Positions 9,156-19,144 are shown, numbered from the stretch's first letter. The stretch: DNA of 64,000 nucleotides from Curtobacterium guangdongense (GCF_049341845.1 NZ_JBMPIT010000003.1:124001-188000); one strand, 5' to 3'. Notes: a model not told the origin generated them from the sequence alone. Translations and numbers: made by a program.

Positions 9156-10970
9156 TCAACCTACCGGGTCTTCACAGCCAATTGCCACGTGTTTCGTATC
9201 GTTCACGTTAATTCCTGGTGTGCTCGTGACGTCGACAGGGGTGCGCGCCGCATCGACCGGCCCGAGGAAGGCTACTTTCAGGGTGGTACTTTCCCCAGGT
9301 GAGAGCATGGTTTGGAACTGTGCGACCGGGTACTTGCCGTCCGTCGCGGTCTGTGGGGACGCGACCTTTCCGTCCTGCGAGGCCTGGACGTAGACACCCG
9401 AAGTGGGGGCGTACACGGCGACGTTTGTCCGGATCGCGCCGGGTGTGACGCCGTACTCTCCGCCCCCGGTCACGTACTCGGGCAGGCTCGTCGCCGCATC
9501 GGCAGGCGCGGTGTTCTTCAACGTGACCTCGACGACCCACGTCGGACGTCCGTCCTTCCGGCACACCTGGCTGCCCAGTCCCACCGTCTTGTCGAGGTAG
9601 TAGTCCATCTTCGCGCCGGTCGCGTCGTTGAGGTACACCCCGAAACGCTGCGTCTCCTTGTCGCTCGTCGGCAGGTCTCCCGACACCGCCGTGCCTGCGA
9701 GTTGCTCCTGCTCATCGGCGTTCGCACTCCAGAGGCGCACCCGTCCCTCGTCCACACCGGTCCCCAGCGCAGTGATGAACGCCTTCGGGTCGAAACCGCC
9801 CCCGGACACCTTCGAGAACACGGCACTCGCCGCCGACGCGAAGAACGCGTCCTGGATCTTCGGATCCGGGTACTTCGCGTACGCGTCGCTCAGCAGCAGC
9901 TGCACCGCGTTGTCCGACGTCAGGGTGTCACCCGTCGCGAGCTGCACCGGCCCCGTCGCCTTGAGGATGTAGCCGAGCGTCACCGGGTCGATCGCGAGGA
10001 CACCGTCCACCGCTTCCCCGTACTTCTGCTTCCACATCTCGCGCGCGAGTCGCGCCGACGTCTCGAAGCGTGGCGTCAGGGTGACGTCCTGGATGTACTC
10101 CCCCGTGATCCCGCCGTACAGCCCCTGTGTGTCCGTCGCGAGCGGCAGCACCGGCTGGTCAGCGATCGCGAAGTCCGACGTCGACGCCTGTCGCCCGAGC
10201 GAGATCGCGCCGTCGTCGACCGTCAGCTCGGCGACGGCGCCGGGGATCCCACCGCCGGCGCGCAGCTCCGCGTTGTTCTGGAACAGCACCAGGTAGTGCT
10301 TGGCTCCGCCGTCGCCGAGCATGCTCGGCGCCAGCGCGACCGCGCGGTTCGCAGTGTCGGCCTGCGTCGAAACGCTCGAAAGAGAGGCTCGGAGCTGGTT
10401 GACCGCGTCGGTCACCGCCGACAGGGTGCCGCTCGTGTCGATGCGGTCGGCGTCGCGCGTCGCCGCGGCCAGCGTCGTGGTCGCCTTCGCCACCGCGGGC
10501 TGCGCCTTCACGAGGGGTGCGAGGTCGACTTTGCCGTTCGTCGGCTTGAATGCGTCGACGTCGACATCTCCGACGACGCCTGCGACCGGCCGGACTGCGT
10601 CCTTCGCGACCTTGTCGACGATCACCGAGACCTGGCGTACGGCGCTGAGGTTCGTCCCGACGAACGGCACGACCTCCGCTGCACGCCACACCGGATCGCC
10701 CGTGAGGGACCGCGCGCGCGCAGCGCTCTGCTCGAGTTCCGTTGCTGTCCGCTCGGCGCCAGCAGCGTCACCACTGCTCAGCTCGGTCTTCAACGAGTCG
10801 ACCTCCGCGACGGACGTCTCGAGGGCGTTCCTCGCCATGACCCCGCGCACACCGACCCACGCCACAGCGAGCAGCAGCAAGAGGATCAGGGCGAGGACGC
10901 TCCACAGCACGTAGCGAGGTCGGGACCTCCGAGGCCGGGTGGCGCGTCGGGACTCGGGCAGGTCCGACAT
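9156..10970 (-). CDS. DUF4012 domain protein of the exopolysaccharide operon
   Basis: 604 residues: a short Arg-rich cytoplasmic tail, one membrane helix (~residues 24-45), a helical segment rich in Ala/Glu, then a large extracytoplasmic domain with the DUF4012 hallmarks (KHYLVLFQNNAELRAGGGIPG, ITGEYIQDVTLTPRF, VLAIDPVTLGYIL). This family is frequent in actinobacterial polysaccharide clusters. The layout (single helix plus outer domain) resembles LytR-CpsA-Psr ligases, but I see no proof of relationship. It starts 9 bp after the flippase gene stop, so it is probably the last gene of the operon. A role in export, length control or wall attachment of the polymer is inference. Confidence 0.88.
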   Translation of the reverse strand: MSDLPESRRATRPRRSRPRYVLWSVLALILLLLLAVAWVGVRGVMARNALETSVAEVDSLKTELSSGDAAGAERTATELEQSAARARSLTGDPVWRAAEVVPFVGTNLSAVRQVSVIVDKVAKDAVRPVAGVVGDVDVDAFKPTNGKVDLAPLVKAQPAVAKATTTLAAATRDADRIDTSGTLSAVTDAVNQLRASLSSVSTQADTANRAVALAPSMLGDGGAKHYLVLFQNNAELRAGGGIPGAVAELTVDDGAISLGRQASTSDFAIADQPVLPLATDTQGLYGGITGEYIQDVTLTPRFETSARLAREMWKQKYGEAVDGVLAIDPVTLGYILKATGPVQLATGDTLTSDNAVQLLLSDAYAKYPDPKIQDAFFASAASAVFSKVSGGGFDPKAFITALGTGVDEGRVRLWSANADEQEQLAGTAVSGDLPTSDKETQRFGVYLNDATGAKMDYYLDKTVGLGSQVCRKDGRPTWVVEVTLKNTAPADAATSLPEYVTGGGEYGVTPGAIRTNVAVYAPTSGVYVQASQDGKVASPQTATDGKYPVAQFQTMLSPGESTTLKVAFLGPVDAARTPVDVTSTPGINVNDTKHVAIGCEDPVG

Positions 10971-10979
10971 GGAGTCAGC

Positions 10980-12221
10980 TTAGGAGGGCGACGTCGGCGT
11001 GGTGACTACAGACACAGGGCCACGCGATTTCCGGACGAGCAAGACGCACTGCGGGATGAACGCGACGAGCTCGCCGACCGCGACAGCCACTGCGGCGCCG
11101 ACGGCCCCGAACGACAGAGCCCCGACGATCACGAGTGGCACCGAGATCAGGCCTCCGACAAACGTGTAGCGCGCGAGCCGCCGTCCCTCCCCCAGCGCCA
11201 ACAGGCACACCAATCCGACCACCTGCGCGGCCACCAAGAGGACCAGCACAACCGCGAACGCCGCGACGAGGCTTCCCGGAAGCCTGATCTGGCCATGGCT
11301 GAGGAGGTCCGCTGCCACGGGAGCAATGAGGACGAACGCGACAGAACCGACGACGACCAGCCCGAGGCCGACGAGTGCAGCCCGACGGACTCGCGGGCGC
11401 ACGTCGTTCGGCCCGTTGCCGGGTACCCATCCCTGCAGGAACTGCACGAACGGCGACGCCGCGGTCGTCCCGAAGCGCAGGAGCTTGTCGGCGAGCGCGT
11501 ACGCGGGAAGCGCCGTAGGGACGAGACTCGATACGAGGATGGCCGGGAGCGCGGCATTTGCTGCCGAGACCACAGCGAGAACCAGGCCGTCCGACTGCCC
11601 GCGGAGGACCACGATCGACCGTCGCGCATGAAGCCCTGCAAAGATCGCCCTTGCCCCTGCGATGGTGGCCGTTGATGCCGCGACCCCGACTGCGATGCCG
11701 AGGAGCTGGAGAGCGGGGTAGGAGTACAGGGGTGCGCCGACCGCCACGGCGAACACGCCCGCTGCGCCCCCGACGACCCGCGGTGCGGTGTCCAGGCCGA
11801 TGAACCGATTCGGTTGGGCAGAACCGGTGAAGAACCACCCGGCAAGCAGCCCCGTACCGGCGTATGCGACACAGTTCAGCGCTGATTCCCACGGCGCAGA
11901 GGGAACGACGATGAACGTCACGAACGCCGCGACGATCGTGATCGGGAGCGCGAGCAGTAAGCGCGCTCGGTAGGACTCGAGGTACAACTTCGGACGATCC
12001 GGCACGGCGGCACGGGCGACGTCCGTCGGCCCGGTCGTGCCCCAGCCGAATCCGATGAGCACCGAGGCGCCAGTCCCAATCGACTGACCGGCGGCGAGGC
12101 CGCCCCAAGCGGCGGGCCCGGCGGCGCCGATCACGACCGGGATGCTCACGAGCGTGACGAGAGCCGAGACCAAGACCGAGGCCGCGTAGATGGAAACAGC
12201 ACTGAGGTGCCGAGCCCTCAT
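10980..12221 (-). CDS. Wzx-like polysaccharide flippase (MOP superfamily)
   Basis: 413 residues with about twelve hydrophobic segments. The N-terminus, SIYAASVLVSALVTLVSIPVV followed by GAAGPAAWGGLAAGQS, matches O-antigen/lipid-linked repeat flippases, which move undecaprenyl-linked repeat units across the membrane. The ATG at 12221 overlaps the stop of the upstream GT2 gene (ATGA), indicating coupled translation. It sits with Wzy, a priming transferase and BY-kinase, the standard partners of a Wzx/Wzy pathway. Membrane topology is read from hydrophobicity only. Confidence 0.8.
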   Translation of the reverse strand: MRARHLSAVSIYAASVLVSALVTLVSIPVVIGAAGPAAWGGLAAGQSIGTGASVLIGFGWGTTGPTDVARAAVPDRPKLYLESYRARLLLALPITIVAAFVTFIVVPSAPWESALNCVAYAGTGLLAGWFFTGSAQPNRFIGLDTAPRVVGGAAGVFAVAVGAPLYSYPALQLLGIAVGVAASTATIAGARAIFAGLHARRSIVVLRGQSDGLVLAVVSAANAALPAILVSSLVPTALPAYALADKLLRFGTTAASPFVQFLQGWVPGNGPNDVRPRVRRAALVGLGLVVVGSVAFVLIAPVAADLLSHGQIRLPGSLVAAFAVVLVLLVAAQVVGLVCLLALGEGRRLARYTFVGGLISVPLVIVGALSFGAVGAAVAVAVGELVAFIPQCVLLVRKSRGPVSVVTTPTSPS

Positions 12222-13141
12222 GAGCGCTTCCCATTCGCGCCGTCGAATGCCCGAACCAGCCAGTCGGCGGCCTTGCCTCGTCTCCCGACCACTCCGTCCA
12301 CCAGGCCCGCAATCGTTGCGAACAGCTGCGCAGCCGGATCCCGGCCGAGGAGCAGACTCAACACGAGGGTCCTCGCTTCTGCCACGGTGTCTCGCAGGAG
12401 CCAGGCGGCGGCCACAGACCGGTAGCGTGGGTACACCAGGACGCGGTTGCGGGTGATGTAGTACCGACGCAATGCAGAGTGGTGCGAGAGCGTCCGCTTG
12501 CGCCCGGCGATCGTGATCGCTCGCCCACCGACCCTGATCGGGATCACGTCCCCGACCGGATGCCCCATCGAAGTGCCCCGAGCCAGGACGACGTGTTTCC
12601 CGAGCCGACGCGCCCGCAGACACCAGTCCGTCTCGACGACATCGATGACAAGCGACTCGTCGAAGAGCCCGACTTGCTCGAGACCCTGGCGAGAGAACAC
12701 CATTCCCGACTGCGCTACATGCAGGGCGATGCGATGCCCCCGAACGTTGCCGATGAAAGCGGCCGGTTTCTCGTTGTGTCGCTCGGTGGCGGTAGCCGCG
12801 ACATCGACGCCGTCACGCTGCGCAGCCGTGAACGCACGGAGGGACTGAGCAACGAACGATTCGTCGAGCAAAGAGTCCTGATCAACGGTCAGGACGTAGC
12901 CGCTGCTCGGCCGCGCCGCGAGAGCACGCCGGATACCGACGTTGAGAGCGCGCGCGATGCCTGCGTTCGGCTGGCGGATGACGGACATGTCGGTCTGCGA
13001 ATCGGCCGCTACGAACGGCTCGTCCGACCCGTCATCCACCACCACGAGGAAGGCGACCTGACGACCAATGCGTTCAAGACGCTCGTGTACTCCAGCGTCG
13101 GGATTGTGAAGCGGCACAACCGCAACGACCTCCTCGCGCAT
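12218..13141 (-). CDS. glycosyltransferase family 2 (rhamnosyltransferase-like)
   Basis: 307 residues. The GT-A start VVAVVPLHNP, the VVVDDGSDEP motif, NAGIARALNVGI and the metal-binding-type segment TVDQDSLL identify a GT2 enzyme. ETDWCLRARRLG and YYITRNRVL are typical of dTDP-rhamnosyl transferases that build O-antigen-like chains. The ATG at 13141 shares one base with the upstream stop (TGATG); a TTG one codon earlier is less likely. It would act on the cytoplasmic face, adding a sugar to the lipid-linked repeat unit. The sugar is not determined by the sequence. Confidence 0.85.
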   Translation of the reverse strand: MREEVVAVVPLHNPDAGVHERLERIGRQVAFLVVVDDGSDEPFVAADSQTDMSVIRQPNAGIARALNVGIRRALAARPSSGYVLTVDQDSLLDESFVAQSLRAFTAAQRDGVDVAATATERHNEKPAAFIGNVRGHRIALHVAQSGMVFSRQGLEQVGLFDESLVIDVVETDWCLRARRLGKHVVLARGTSMGHPVGDVIPIRVGGRAITIAGRKRTLSHHSALRRYYITRNRVLVYPRYRSVAAAWLLRDTVAEARTLVLSLLLGRDPAAQLFATIAGLVDGVVGRRGKAADWLVRAFDGANGKRS

Positions 13142-14349
13142 CAACGTCGAATCCGGCCCGCGTTCAGCAGACGCGATCGCAGGGCACCGAACCCAGGCAG
13201 CCGCTTCTTCACAACGGCGAACTCGTCAGGGAACGAGTACTTCGCGGCGATTGACGCGTCGCCGAGCGTGATGCTCAGGCGCGATGCGAGCGCCCGACGT
13301 TTCCAGGCCCGGAACCGAGCGACTTCATGGCCGATGAACGGCGACGGCGGCCTGCGTCCCTCCGGGGCCTCCAAGAGTGCTTTGCGGTAGGCGCGACGCG
13401 TTCGCTTCGTCAGGGCAGCGCCCTCACCGTCACGGGCGAATCCGTATTCGGGGGACGGGCCGAGCATGCGCTGCGCGGCGTTGACCTTCGCCGCGTAGTC
13501 GTGGCTGACTTCCCGAAGGCTTGGGAACTCGTCACCGACTTCACGCAAGTCGACCGAGAGTCGAACGCTGATCGCTTCTGGGTCGGCTGGATCGAATCCG
13601 CTGAAGTGCATGAGGCGCAGCTCGTCCCCGGAGGCGGCGAGGCGGTATCCGTCGTCGGTCGCCTCGAAGCGACGCTCATGGAGGTTCCAGGGGCCGATGT
13701 TGTAGCCCGCGTGGCGCAGCGAGTGGGCTCCGAAGAAGTTCGCCCCGACGTCAACCCACTTCTGATCGACGAACACGCCGAGCAACGGGTAGATCAAGCA
13801 CTCGCGTTCAAGGTGCGACCACCACCAGTCGAGGAACGGGATCGCCTTTCGTCCGACGGCGCAGAACCCGAGGTTGAAGATCCCGACCGTCAGGTCGTGT
13901 CCTTCGGTGATGTGCTCCGCCGTCCGCGGGATCGGCTGGAGGAAGTGCGGGGTCAGGACGATCCCGTGCTTTGCGACGAGGCTCTCGAGCTCGACGAGTG
14001 GAGTAACGACCATCATGTCCGGGTCGAGGTAGACAACAGTCTCGGCATCTTCGAGGAGCGCCTTGAAGAACAGCGGCTTCACTGAAGTCGAGAACTCCAC
14101 CACGTCGTAGATGGCGGCCAGCTCAAGAACATCTCGCTTGGAAAGACCGAGGATCTCGGTCGTGACGACGCGGAGGCCTGGCCGGTCGGCTTCGAGATCA
14201 CGGCGATCGCCGTCGACGACGAGGATCACGAGTTCTTTGTCGGGCTCGACGTTCCGGATGCTGTCGTACAGCGCCAAGGCTTGAGGGAGGTAGTTCTGCG
14301 CCACGACAGTGCAGTAGACGATGTTCGATCGACTGACCGAGCGTTCCAT
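13141..14349 (-). CDS. glycosyltransferase, GT8-like nucleotide-sugar fold
   Basis: 402 residues. The N-terminus (NIVYCTVVAQNYLPQALALY) and the YLDPDMMVV segment, a DxD-type metal site, point to a GT-A enzyme related to family 8. Further conserved segments are EFSTSVKPLFFKALL, GIFNLGFCAVGR, the WWWSHL stretch and LMHFSGFDP. The start is the ATG at 14349, sharing one base with the stop of the polymerase gene (TGATG). The basic C-terminal ~100 residues are less conserved. Donor and acceptor sugars are unknown; the operon context says exopolysaccharide repeat unit. Confidence 0.75.
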   Translation of the reverse strand: MERSVSRSNIVYCTVVAQNYLPQALALYDSIRNVEPDKELVILVVDGDRRDLEADRPGLRVVTTEILGLSKRDVLELAAIYDVVEFSTSVKPLFFKALLEDAETVVYLDPDMMVVTPLVELESLVAKHGIVLTPHFLQPIPRTAEHITEGHDLTVGIFNLGFCAVGRKAIPFLDWWWSHLERECLIYPLLGVFVDQKWVDVGANFFGAHSLRHAGYNIGPWNLHERRFEATDDGYRLAASGDELRLMHFSGFDPADPEAISVRLSVDLREVGDEFPSLREVSHDYAAKVNAAQRMLGPSPEYGFARDGEGAALTKRTRRAYRKALLEAPEGRRPPSPFIGHEVARFRAWKRRALASRLSITLGDASIAAKYSFPDEFAVVKKRLPGFGALRSRLLNAGRIRR

Positions 14350-15614
14350 CAATGATCTCCAAGCGAGAATTGCCGCCCATTGGGCGACGGTAGGTCGGAT
14401 CGACGCAGGCTGACGAGCAATCGCGCAGTCCATGCCGAAAGCAGGATGATCAGCACGAGGAAGACGACGTTGCCGGTGTTGAACAGGTATCCGCGCCAAT
14501 ATTCGAGAAATCCGTATCCCATCACCGCTGCAAGGACGGCCACAACGGATTGGTATCGCCGAAAGTGCGAGTAGATGGCTGCTGCTACCCCGAGCACGAT
14601 CAACGTGTAAAAGAGCCCCCACCAGCCCCACTGAGCGTAGACGTCCGCAAAGGACGAATTTGCGTTGAGGTTCGGTGCGATGTCGACCTGGTAGGCGTAC
14701 AGCCCAAGGTCGACGGCCGCCGACTTGTCTCCCTTAGTCGCCTGCAGGAACGTCGGGACGACCGCCTGCAGCGCTTGCAACGCCGAGACATTGACGGGGA
14801 ATCGGCCGCCAACGATCGCGTCCGCCACTCCGACCGACACCTGCGACGGAGCGCCGACGTAGCTGAGTATCTGGTACACGTTCATCGCAATCGGATTGTC
14901 GACACCGAATGAACGGTAATAGTTCGCGTTCCGCGTGTAGTTGAAGACCGCCAGCAGGAGAAACAGCACGGTTCCTGCGCTGACCGCGATCCCCACCCTG
15001 AGACGCCCGTTCGGCCTGCGCTGGAAGTACAGGAACACAAACACGGCGGTCGCCATGATCAGCGAGAGGCGGGAACTGAGGAGGACGACAGACAAGAGCA
15101 GGATGACGTTGAGACCTGCAGACAGCCAACTGGCCTTCCGCTCGATTGCGAGTATCAGTCCGACCGGGGCTGCGACGGTGACCGCGTAACGAAGGGTTCC
15201 GACGGACGACCCGTCCAGTAGCGCTTGGGAGAGCAGGTTGGCCTGGTCGGATTGGATCGCCGCGAGAATCGAAAGCTCCCGGGAGATCAGGTAGTAGGCC
15301 CCGCCGACACCCACCAAGGCAAAGGCAGTGAGGGTTCGGTAAAAGTACTGCTCGAACGCCGCGTTCTGCTCGGCGGCCAGCAAGACGGGCGACTGCCGGA
15401 TCGAGCGTCCGACCGCAGAGCCGAACGCCAACACCAGGACACACGCGAGGTACCAGGCACCGAGCGCGAAAGCCGCTGATGGCGAGAAGTCGCTTCGCAC
15501 GGCGAAGCCCCGTAGGTAGGTCCCCTCTCCGGGCACGGCCCACGCGAGGAGACTCGCCAGGACTGGCAGCAGGAGGAACACCCACGGCTGAAACCATCGG
15601 TAGGGCCGGATCAT
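14349..15614 (-). CDS. Wzy-like O-antigen/exopolysaccharide polymerase
   Basis: 421 residues, about eleven hydrophobic segments, with a long periplasm-type loop in the second half (residues ~250-330) holding VGAPSQVSVG and SSFADVYAQWGWWG. The loop and the late GWWGLFYTLI segment are common in oligosaccharide repeat-unit polymerases (O-antigen ligase/Wzy type). Sequence conservation in this class is weak, so the call rests on topology plus position between glycosyltransferases. The ATG at 15614 overlaps the upstream stop (ATGA). It would polymerise flipped repeat units on the outer face of the membrane. Confidence 0.72.
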   Translation of the reverse strand: MIRPYRWFQPWVFLLLPVLASLLAWAVPGEGTYLRGFAVRSDFSPSAAFALGAWYLACVLVLAFGSAVGRSIRQSPVLLAAEQNAAFEQYFYRTLTAFALVGVGGAYYLISRELSILAAIQSDQANLLSQALLDGSSVGTLRYAVTVAAPVGLILAIERKASWLSAGLNVILLLSVVLLSSRLSLIMATAVFVFLYFQRRPNGRLRVGIAVSAGTVLFLLLAVFNYTRNANYYRSFGVDNPIAMNVYQILSYVGAPSQVSVGVADAIVGGRFPVNVSALQALQAVVPTFLQATKGDKSAAVDLGLYAYQVDIAPNLNANSSFADVYAQWGWWGLFYTLIVLGVAAAIYSHFRRYQSVVAVLAAVMGYGFLEYWRGYLFNTGNVVFLVLIILLSAWTARLLVSLRRSDLPSPNGRQFSLGDH

Positions 15615-16576
15615 CGGATGCCCGCGATTCGGTGCTCCACGATCCGGGCGACTCCGGCCCAGTGGCGATCGATTCGCGCGTTCGGATGAACCGCTGAAGC
15701 GCTCGTCGTCGCCAAGCATCGCAATGCAGCAGCCCACTCGTCGACGCGGTGAGCGTCGCCCACCGCGAGGCCGTTCGCACCGACGATCTCTGCGACGCTC
15801 TCACAGCCTCTCCAATAAGCGACCGGCCGGCCACAGGCCACGGCCTCGGCAGCGGGTAGACCGAAGCCCTCGTTCGTGGAGGGCATCAGAGCAGCAAGCG
15901 CTCCCCGGTAGGTCGCTGCGAGTTCGTCGTCGTCGACGCCACTTCGTATCTGCACGCGCCCACCCAATCCGCGGGCCGTCACGGCTCGGGTCGCGGCAAC
16001 GACGTCCGACGTCACGATCACCAGGCCGAAGTCGTCTACGGCGTCAAGTGCGTCGAGGACGACGTCAACGTTCTTGTGCTCGCGCATGTTGCCGACGTAG
16101 ACGAAGTAGTCGGACATGCCGAGCCATTTCGGGCCCTCTGGAGTGAATACCTCTGAAACTCCGTTCCCGGTGTTCACGATCTCGACGGAATCGTCGTCGA
16201 GCCACTCGGCGATGTGGGACTTGGAGGTCTCGGAGACCGTGAAGACGAGCCCGGCCTTCTTGACGGCCGGCTTGATGATCCGCTCGTAGTAGAGCGTCTT
16301 GAGCGCCGATCCCTCGGACGGAACCTGCAGGTGGATCAGGTCGTGAATCGTCAGCAGCTGTGTCGCACGGGTGATGCCCGCGTTGAAGCCCGGCGCGTAC
16401 ACGACGTCGTTCTTCGAGAGCGACATGCGCTTGGGGTTCAGCGCGTCGACCGGCAGCGGCTTGCGCAGACGGTGACCGAGGTCCGTCCACTCGAGGTCGA
16501 GCCGTGACACGACCTCTCGCGAGTAGCGGCCGATGCCGTGCATGCCGTCACGGCTGGTGTCGACGTAGAGGGTCAT
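15611..16576 (-). CDS. glycosyltransferase family 4 (GT-B)
   Basis: 321 residues. The N-terminus YVDTSRDGMHGIGRYS is the glycine-rich acceptor-side loop of GT4 enzymes. The C-terminal half has YVGNMREHKNVD, the GxVDDDELAATYR segment and NEGFGLPAAEAVACGRPVA with the EX7E motif that binds the nucleotide sugar. It overlaps both neighbours by ATGA, so it is tightly coupled in the EPS operon. It is short for the family (usual ~350-380), with a compact N-terminal domain. The sugar is not predictable. Confidence 0.85.
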   Translation of the reverse strand: MTLYVDTSRDGMHGIGRYSREVVSRLDLEWTDLGHRLRKPLPVDALNPKRMSLSKNDVVYAPGFNAGITRATQLLTIHDLIHLQVPSEGSALKTLYYERIIKPAVKKAGLVFTVSETSKSHIAEWLDDDSVEIVNTGNGVSEVFTPEGPKWLGMSDYFVYVGNMREHKNVDVVLDALDAVDDFGLVIVTSDVVAATRAVTARGLGGRVQIRSGVDDDELAATYRGALAALMPSTNEGFGLPAAEAVACGRPVAYWRGCESVAEIVGANGLAVGDAHRVDEWAAALRCLATTSASAVHPNARIDRHWAGVARIVEHRIAGIR

Positions 16577-17682
16577 CGGGTGCGCTCCTCACGCGTGAGC
16601 TGCATCCAGTCGAGGAGCCGCGAGCGGAACTCGCGCTCTCCGAATCCCTTCTCGACCCGTTCAGGGACAGCGCTCATGTCGAATCCGACGGCGTCGCGGA
16701 TTGCCCGCGCCAGGTGTCCCTCAGCCAATCGGTCGACGACGACTCCCCCGCCGACCATCTCGACACTCTCGCTCGCCCCGCCCTCGCGGTAGACGACGAC
16801 CGGGGTGCCCGCGGCCATGGCCTCGACGGGCATGATGCCGAAGTCCTCGACGGCAGGGAAGACGAACACGCTCGCGCGGCGGTAGAGCTCGTGGAGTACG
16901 GCATCCGACGGCCGGTGCACGAAGTGCACCGGCACGCGAAGGCCACGTGCGGTGTCCTCCAGCTCGGCGCGCATCGGACCGCTACCGGCGAGGACGACCG
17001 GAAGGCCCGCCGTAGCACCGGCCCGGAGCACCAGGTCGAGGCGCTTGTAGGGCACGAAGCGAGAGGCACCCAGAACGAAGTCGCTCGGAAGGCCGTCGAG
17101 GACCTGCTGGTCAACGGCGTCGAATCCCGAGCCGCCGGCACGGATCGTGCGCACATCGACGGGCGGGTAGATGACGGTGGAGTCCTGTTCCCACACGTCC
17201 GCGATGCGCTGCTGGATGTACCGGCTGTTCGCGGCGTAGGTGATCTCCGAGGACACCTGGCGACGATCGGCTCTGCGGAACGCCGGTGCGAGCGAACGCA
17301 CCAGCGGGTTCGCACCGCGGGTGTCCTGCTCCGGCGCCCAGATCGTCCGGGCAGGGGTGTGCACGTACGCGAACTTCCGTCGCGCGCGCCGACCGCCGAC
17401 GTGATGCGCGAAGACGTGTGAGCTCGCCAGGACGAAGTCGTAGTCCTCGACGTCCGCCCGGCGCCACGCGGCGGACATGAACGGCAACGCCGCGGCCTTG
17501 CTCCGCCGCAGCGGGGACCGTGCGAGCCAGGTCTCGCGGACCGGATGCCCGTCGAACCGGCCGGGGGCGTCGTTCCAGAGCGCGAGCACGTCGGCGTCCG
17601 GGAACGCACGGGCCATGGCCTCGGCGACGTTCTCGGAACCGCCGTGTGGTGCGATCCACTCGTGTGCGATCAGCCCGACCAT
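16573..17682 (-). CDS. glycosyltransferase family 4 (GT-B), second copy
   Basis: 369 residues. HEWIAPHGGSENVAEAMA near the N-terminus and the C-terminal EDFGIMPVEAMAAGTPVVVY (EX7E) define a GT4 enzyme. Other typical stretches are YVHTPARTIWAP, ANSRYIQQRI and GASRFVPYKRLDL, as in mannosyl or rhamnosyl transferases such as WbaZ. The ATG at 17682 shares one base with the stop of the priming transferase gene (TGATG), so this enzyme probably adds an early sugar to the primed lipid. That order is inferred from gene order. Confidence 0.87.
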   Translation of the reverse strand: MVGLIAHEWIAPHGGSENVAEAMARAFPDADVLALWNDAPGRFDGHPVRETWLARSPLRRSKAAALPFMSAAWRRADVEDYDFVLASSHVFAHHVGGRRARRKFAYVHTPARTIWAPEQDTRGANPLVRSLAPAFRRADRRQVSSEITYAANSRYIQQRIADVWEQDSTVIYPPVDVRTIRAGGSGFDAVDQQVLDGLPSDFVLGASRFVPYKRLDLVLRAGATAGLPVVLAGSGPMRAELEDTARGLRVPVHFVHRPSDAVLHELYRRASVFVFPAVEDFGIMPVEAMAAGTPVVVYREGGASESVEMVGGGVVVDRLAEGHLARAIRDAVGFDMSAVPERVEKGFGEREFRSRLLDWMQLTREERTR

Positions 17683-19142
17683 CAGTGCGCCTCGTTCCCC
17701 GGCGCGAGCACCGCACGAACGGTCTTCCAGAGGATCGTGACGTCCCCCGTGATCGACCAGTTCTCGACGTAGTACAGGTCGAGCCGGATGGCGTCCTCCC
17801 ACGACAACGCGGAACGACCGCTGACCTGCCAGAGCCCACTCATCCCGGGCTTGAGGAGCAGACGACGGTGTGCGGCGTTGTCGTACAGCGCAACCTCGCC
17901 GGAGCGCTGGGGCCGAGGACCCACCAGGCTCATCGACCCGAGCAGCACGTTGAAGAGCTGCGGGAACTCGTCGAGTGAGTGTTTCCGGAGGAAGTGCCCG
18001 ATCGAGGTCACCCGCGGGTCGTTCGAGACCTTGAACAGCGGCTTGTCAGACGATCCCTGCTGGGCCAGCAGCGCGGCGAGCTCGTCGTCGGCGTTCACCC
18101 GCATCGAGCGGAACTTGAGCATGTTGAACGGGTCGCCGTTGAGCCCCACGCGTTCTTGGCGGTACAGGACCGGGCCGGCACTGGTGCACTTCACGGCGAG
18201 GGCGAGCACGATCAGCACCGGCGAGAGCACGGCGATCAGCAGCCCGGATCCGGCGATGTCGAACGCACGCTTCAGGAAGAGCGTCGAACCCTCGTACCGC
18301 GGCATCTCGACGTGGATGAGCGGCAGGCCGGCGACCGGGCGCGTGTGGATGCGAGGACCGTTGATCTCGGTCAGGCTCGGCGCGACGATCAGGTGCTGTC
18401 GCCCGCCCTCGAGCCCCCAGCTGAGCTCGCGGACTGCCTGGGCTCCGAGTTCTTCGGAACCGGTCACGACGACGGTGTCGGCCCCGGACGGCCCCAGCGC
18501 CGAGAGTGCGTCTGGGATGCGACCGACGATCGGGATCTCCGTCCCCGGGAGTCGTCCACCGACCGAACCGGACGGCACGCATGCGGCCACCACCCGGTAC
18601 CCCTCCTCCGGGTGCCGGGCGAGCTCGCGGGCGATGTGCTCGACGCTCTCCGTCGACCCGACGAGCAGCACCTGCGCGGAGTAGGCGCCGCCCTGCCGCT
18701 GGGCGTTGAGCCACTGCCGCCACATCCACCGGCTGAGCATGAGGACGAGGGTCCCGAGCGGGAAGGCGATGAAGATGTAGCCGCGGGCGAGGTCGATCTT
18801 GAACACGTAGGCGACGATCGCGACGAAGGCGAAGAGCCGGATCGACGCGTCGACGATGCGGCGGTACTCGGCCGAGCCGGTGCCGATGTACCGGTGGTCG
18901 CGGGTGTCGTAGAGGGCCAGAACGACAAGCCAGGCCGCGATGACGCACACGGACACCACCGTGTACCCGACCGCGAGGTCAGCAGTACTGCCGCTGACCG
19001 CGACCTTGGCGCTGTCGAGCCCGAACCAGGCGATCTGCACGCCGAACGCGACCCAGATCAGCACGAGGACGTCGGTGACGAGCACCCGCCGCGCGTAGCG
19101 CTTCGCCCACGGCACCGCCGCCGTCGTCTGCCGGCTGGTCAT
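17682..19142 (-). CDS. undecaprenyl-phosphate sugar phosphotransferase (priming enzyme, WbaP/CpsE type)
   Basis: ~486 residues. The first ~150 residues have about five membrane helices, the middle is a nucleotide-binding-like CoA_binding_3 region (VLLVGSTESVEHIAREL), and the last ~190 residues form the bacterial sugar transferase domain: KRAFDIAGSGLLIAVLSP, LYRQERVGLNG, FNMLKFRSM, LRKHSLDEFPQLFNVLLG, SLVGPRP and KPGMSGLWQVSGR. This enzyme starts EPS synthesis by moving a sugar-1-phosphate onto undecaprenyl phosphate. ATG 19142 is chosen; GTG at 19148 or 19151 is possible and would overlap the upstream stop (GTGA). Confidence 0.93.
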   Translation of the reverse strand: MTSRQTTAAVPWAKRYARRVLVTDVLVLIWVAFGVQIAWFGLDSAKVAVSGSTADLAVGYTVVSVCVIAAWLVVLALYDTRDHRYIGTGSAEYRRIVDASIRLFAFVAIVAYVFKIDLARGYIFIAFPLGTLVLMLSRWMWRQWLNAQRQGGAYSAQVLLVGSTESVEHIARELARHPEEGYRVVAACVPSGSVGGRLPGTEIPIVGRIPDALSALGPSGADTVVVTGSEELGAQAVRELSWGLEGGRQHLIVAPSLTEINGPRIHTRPVAGLPLIHVEMPRYEGSTLFLKRAFDIAGSGLLIAVLSPVLIVLALAVKCTSAGPVLYRQERVGLNGDPFNMLKFRSMRVNADDELAALLAQQGSSDKPLFKVSNDPRVTSIGHFLRKHSLDEFPQLFNVLLGSMSLVGPRPQRSGEVALYDNAAHRRLLLKPGMSGLWQVSGRSALSWEDAIRLDLYYVENWSITGDVTILWKTVRAVLAPGNEAH

Positions 19143-19144
19143 CG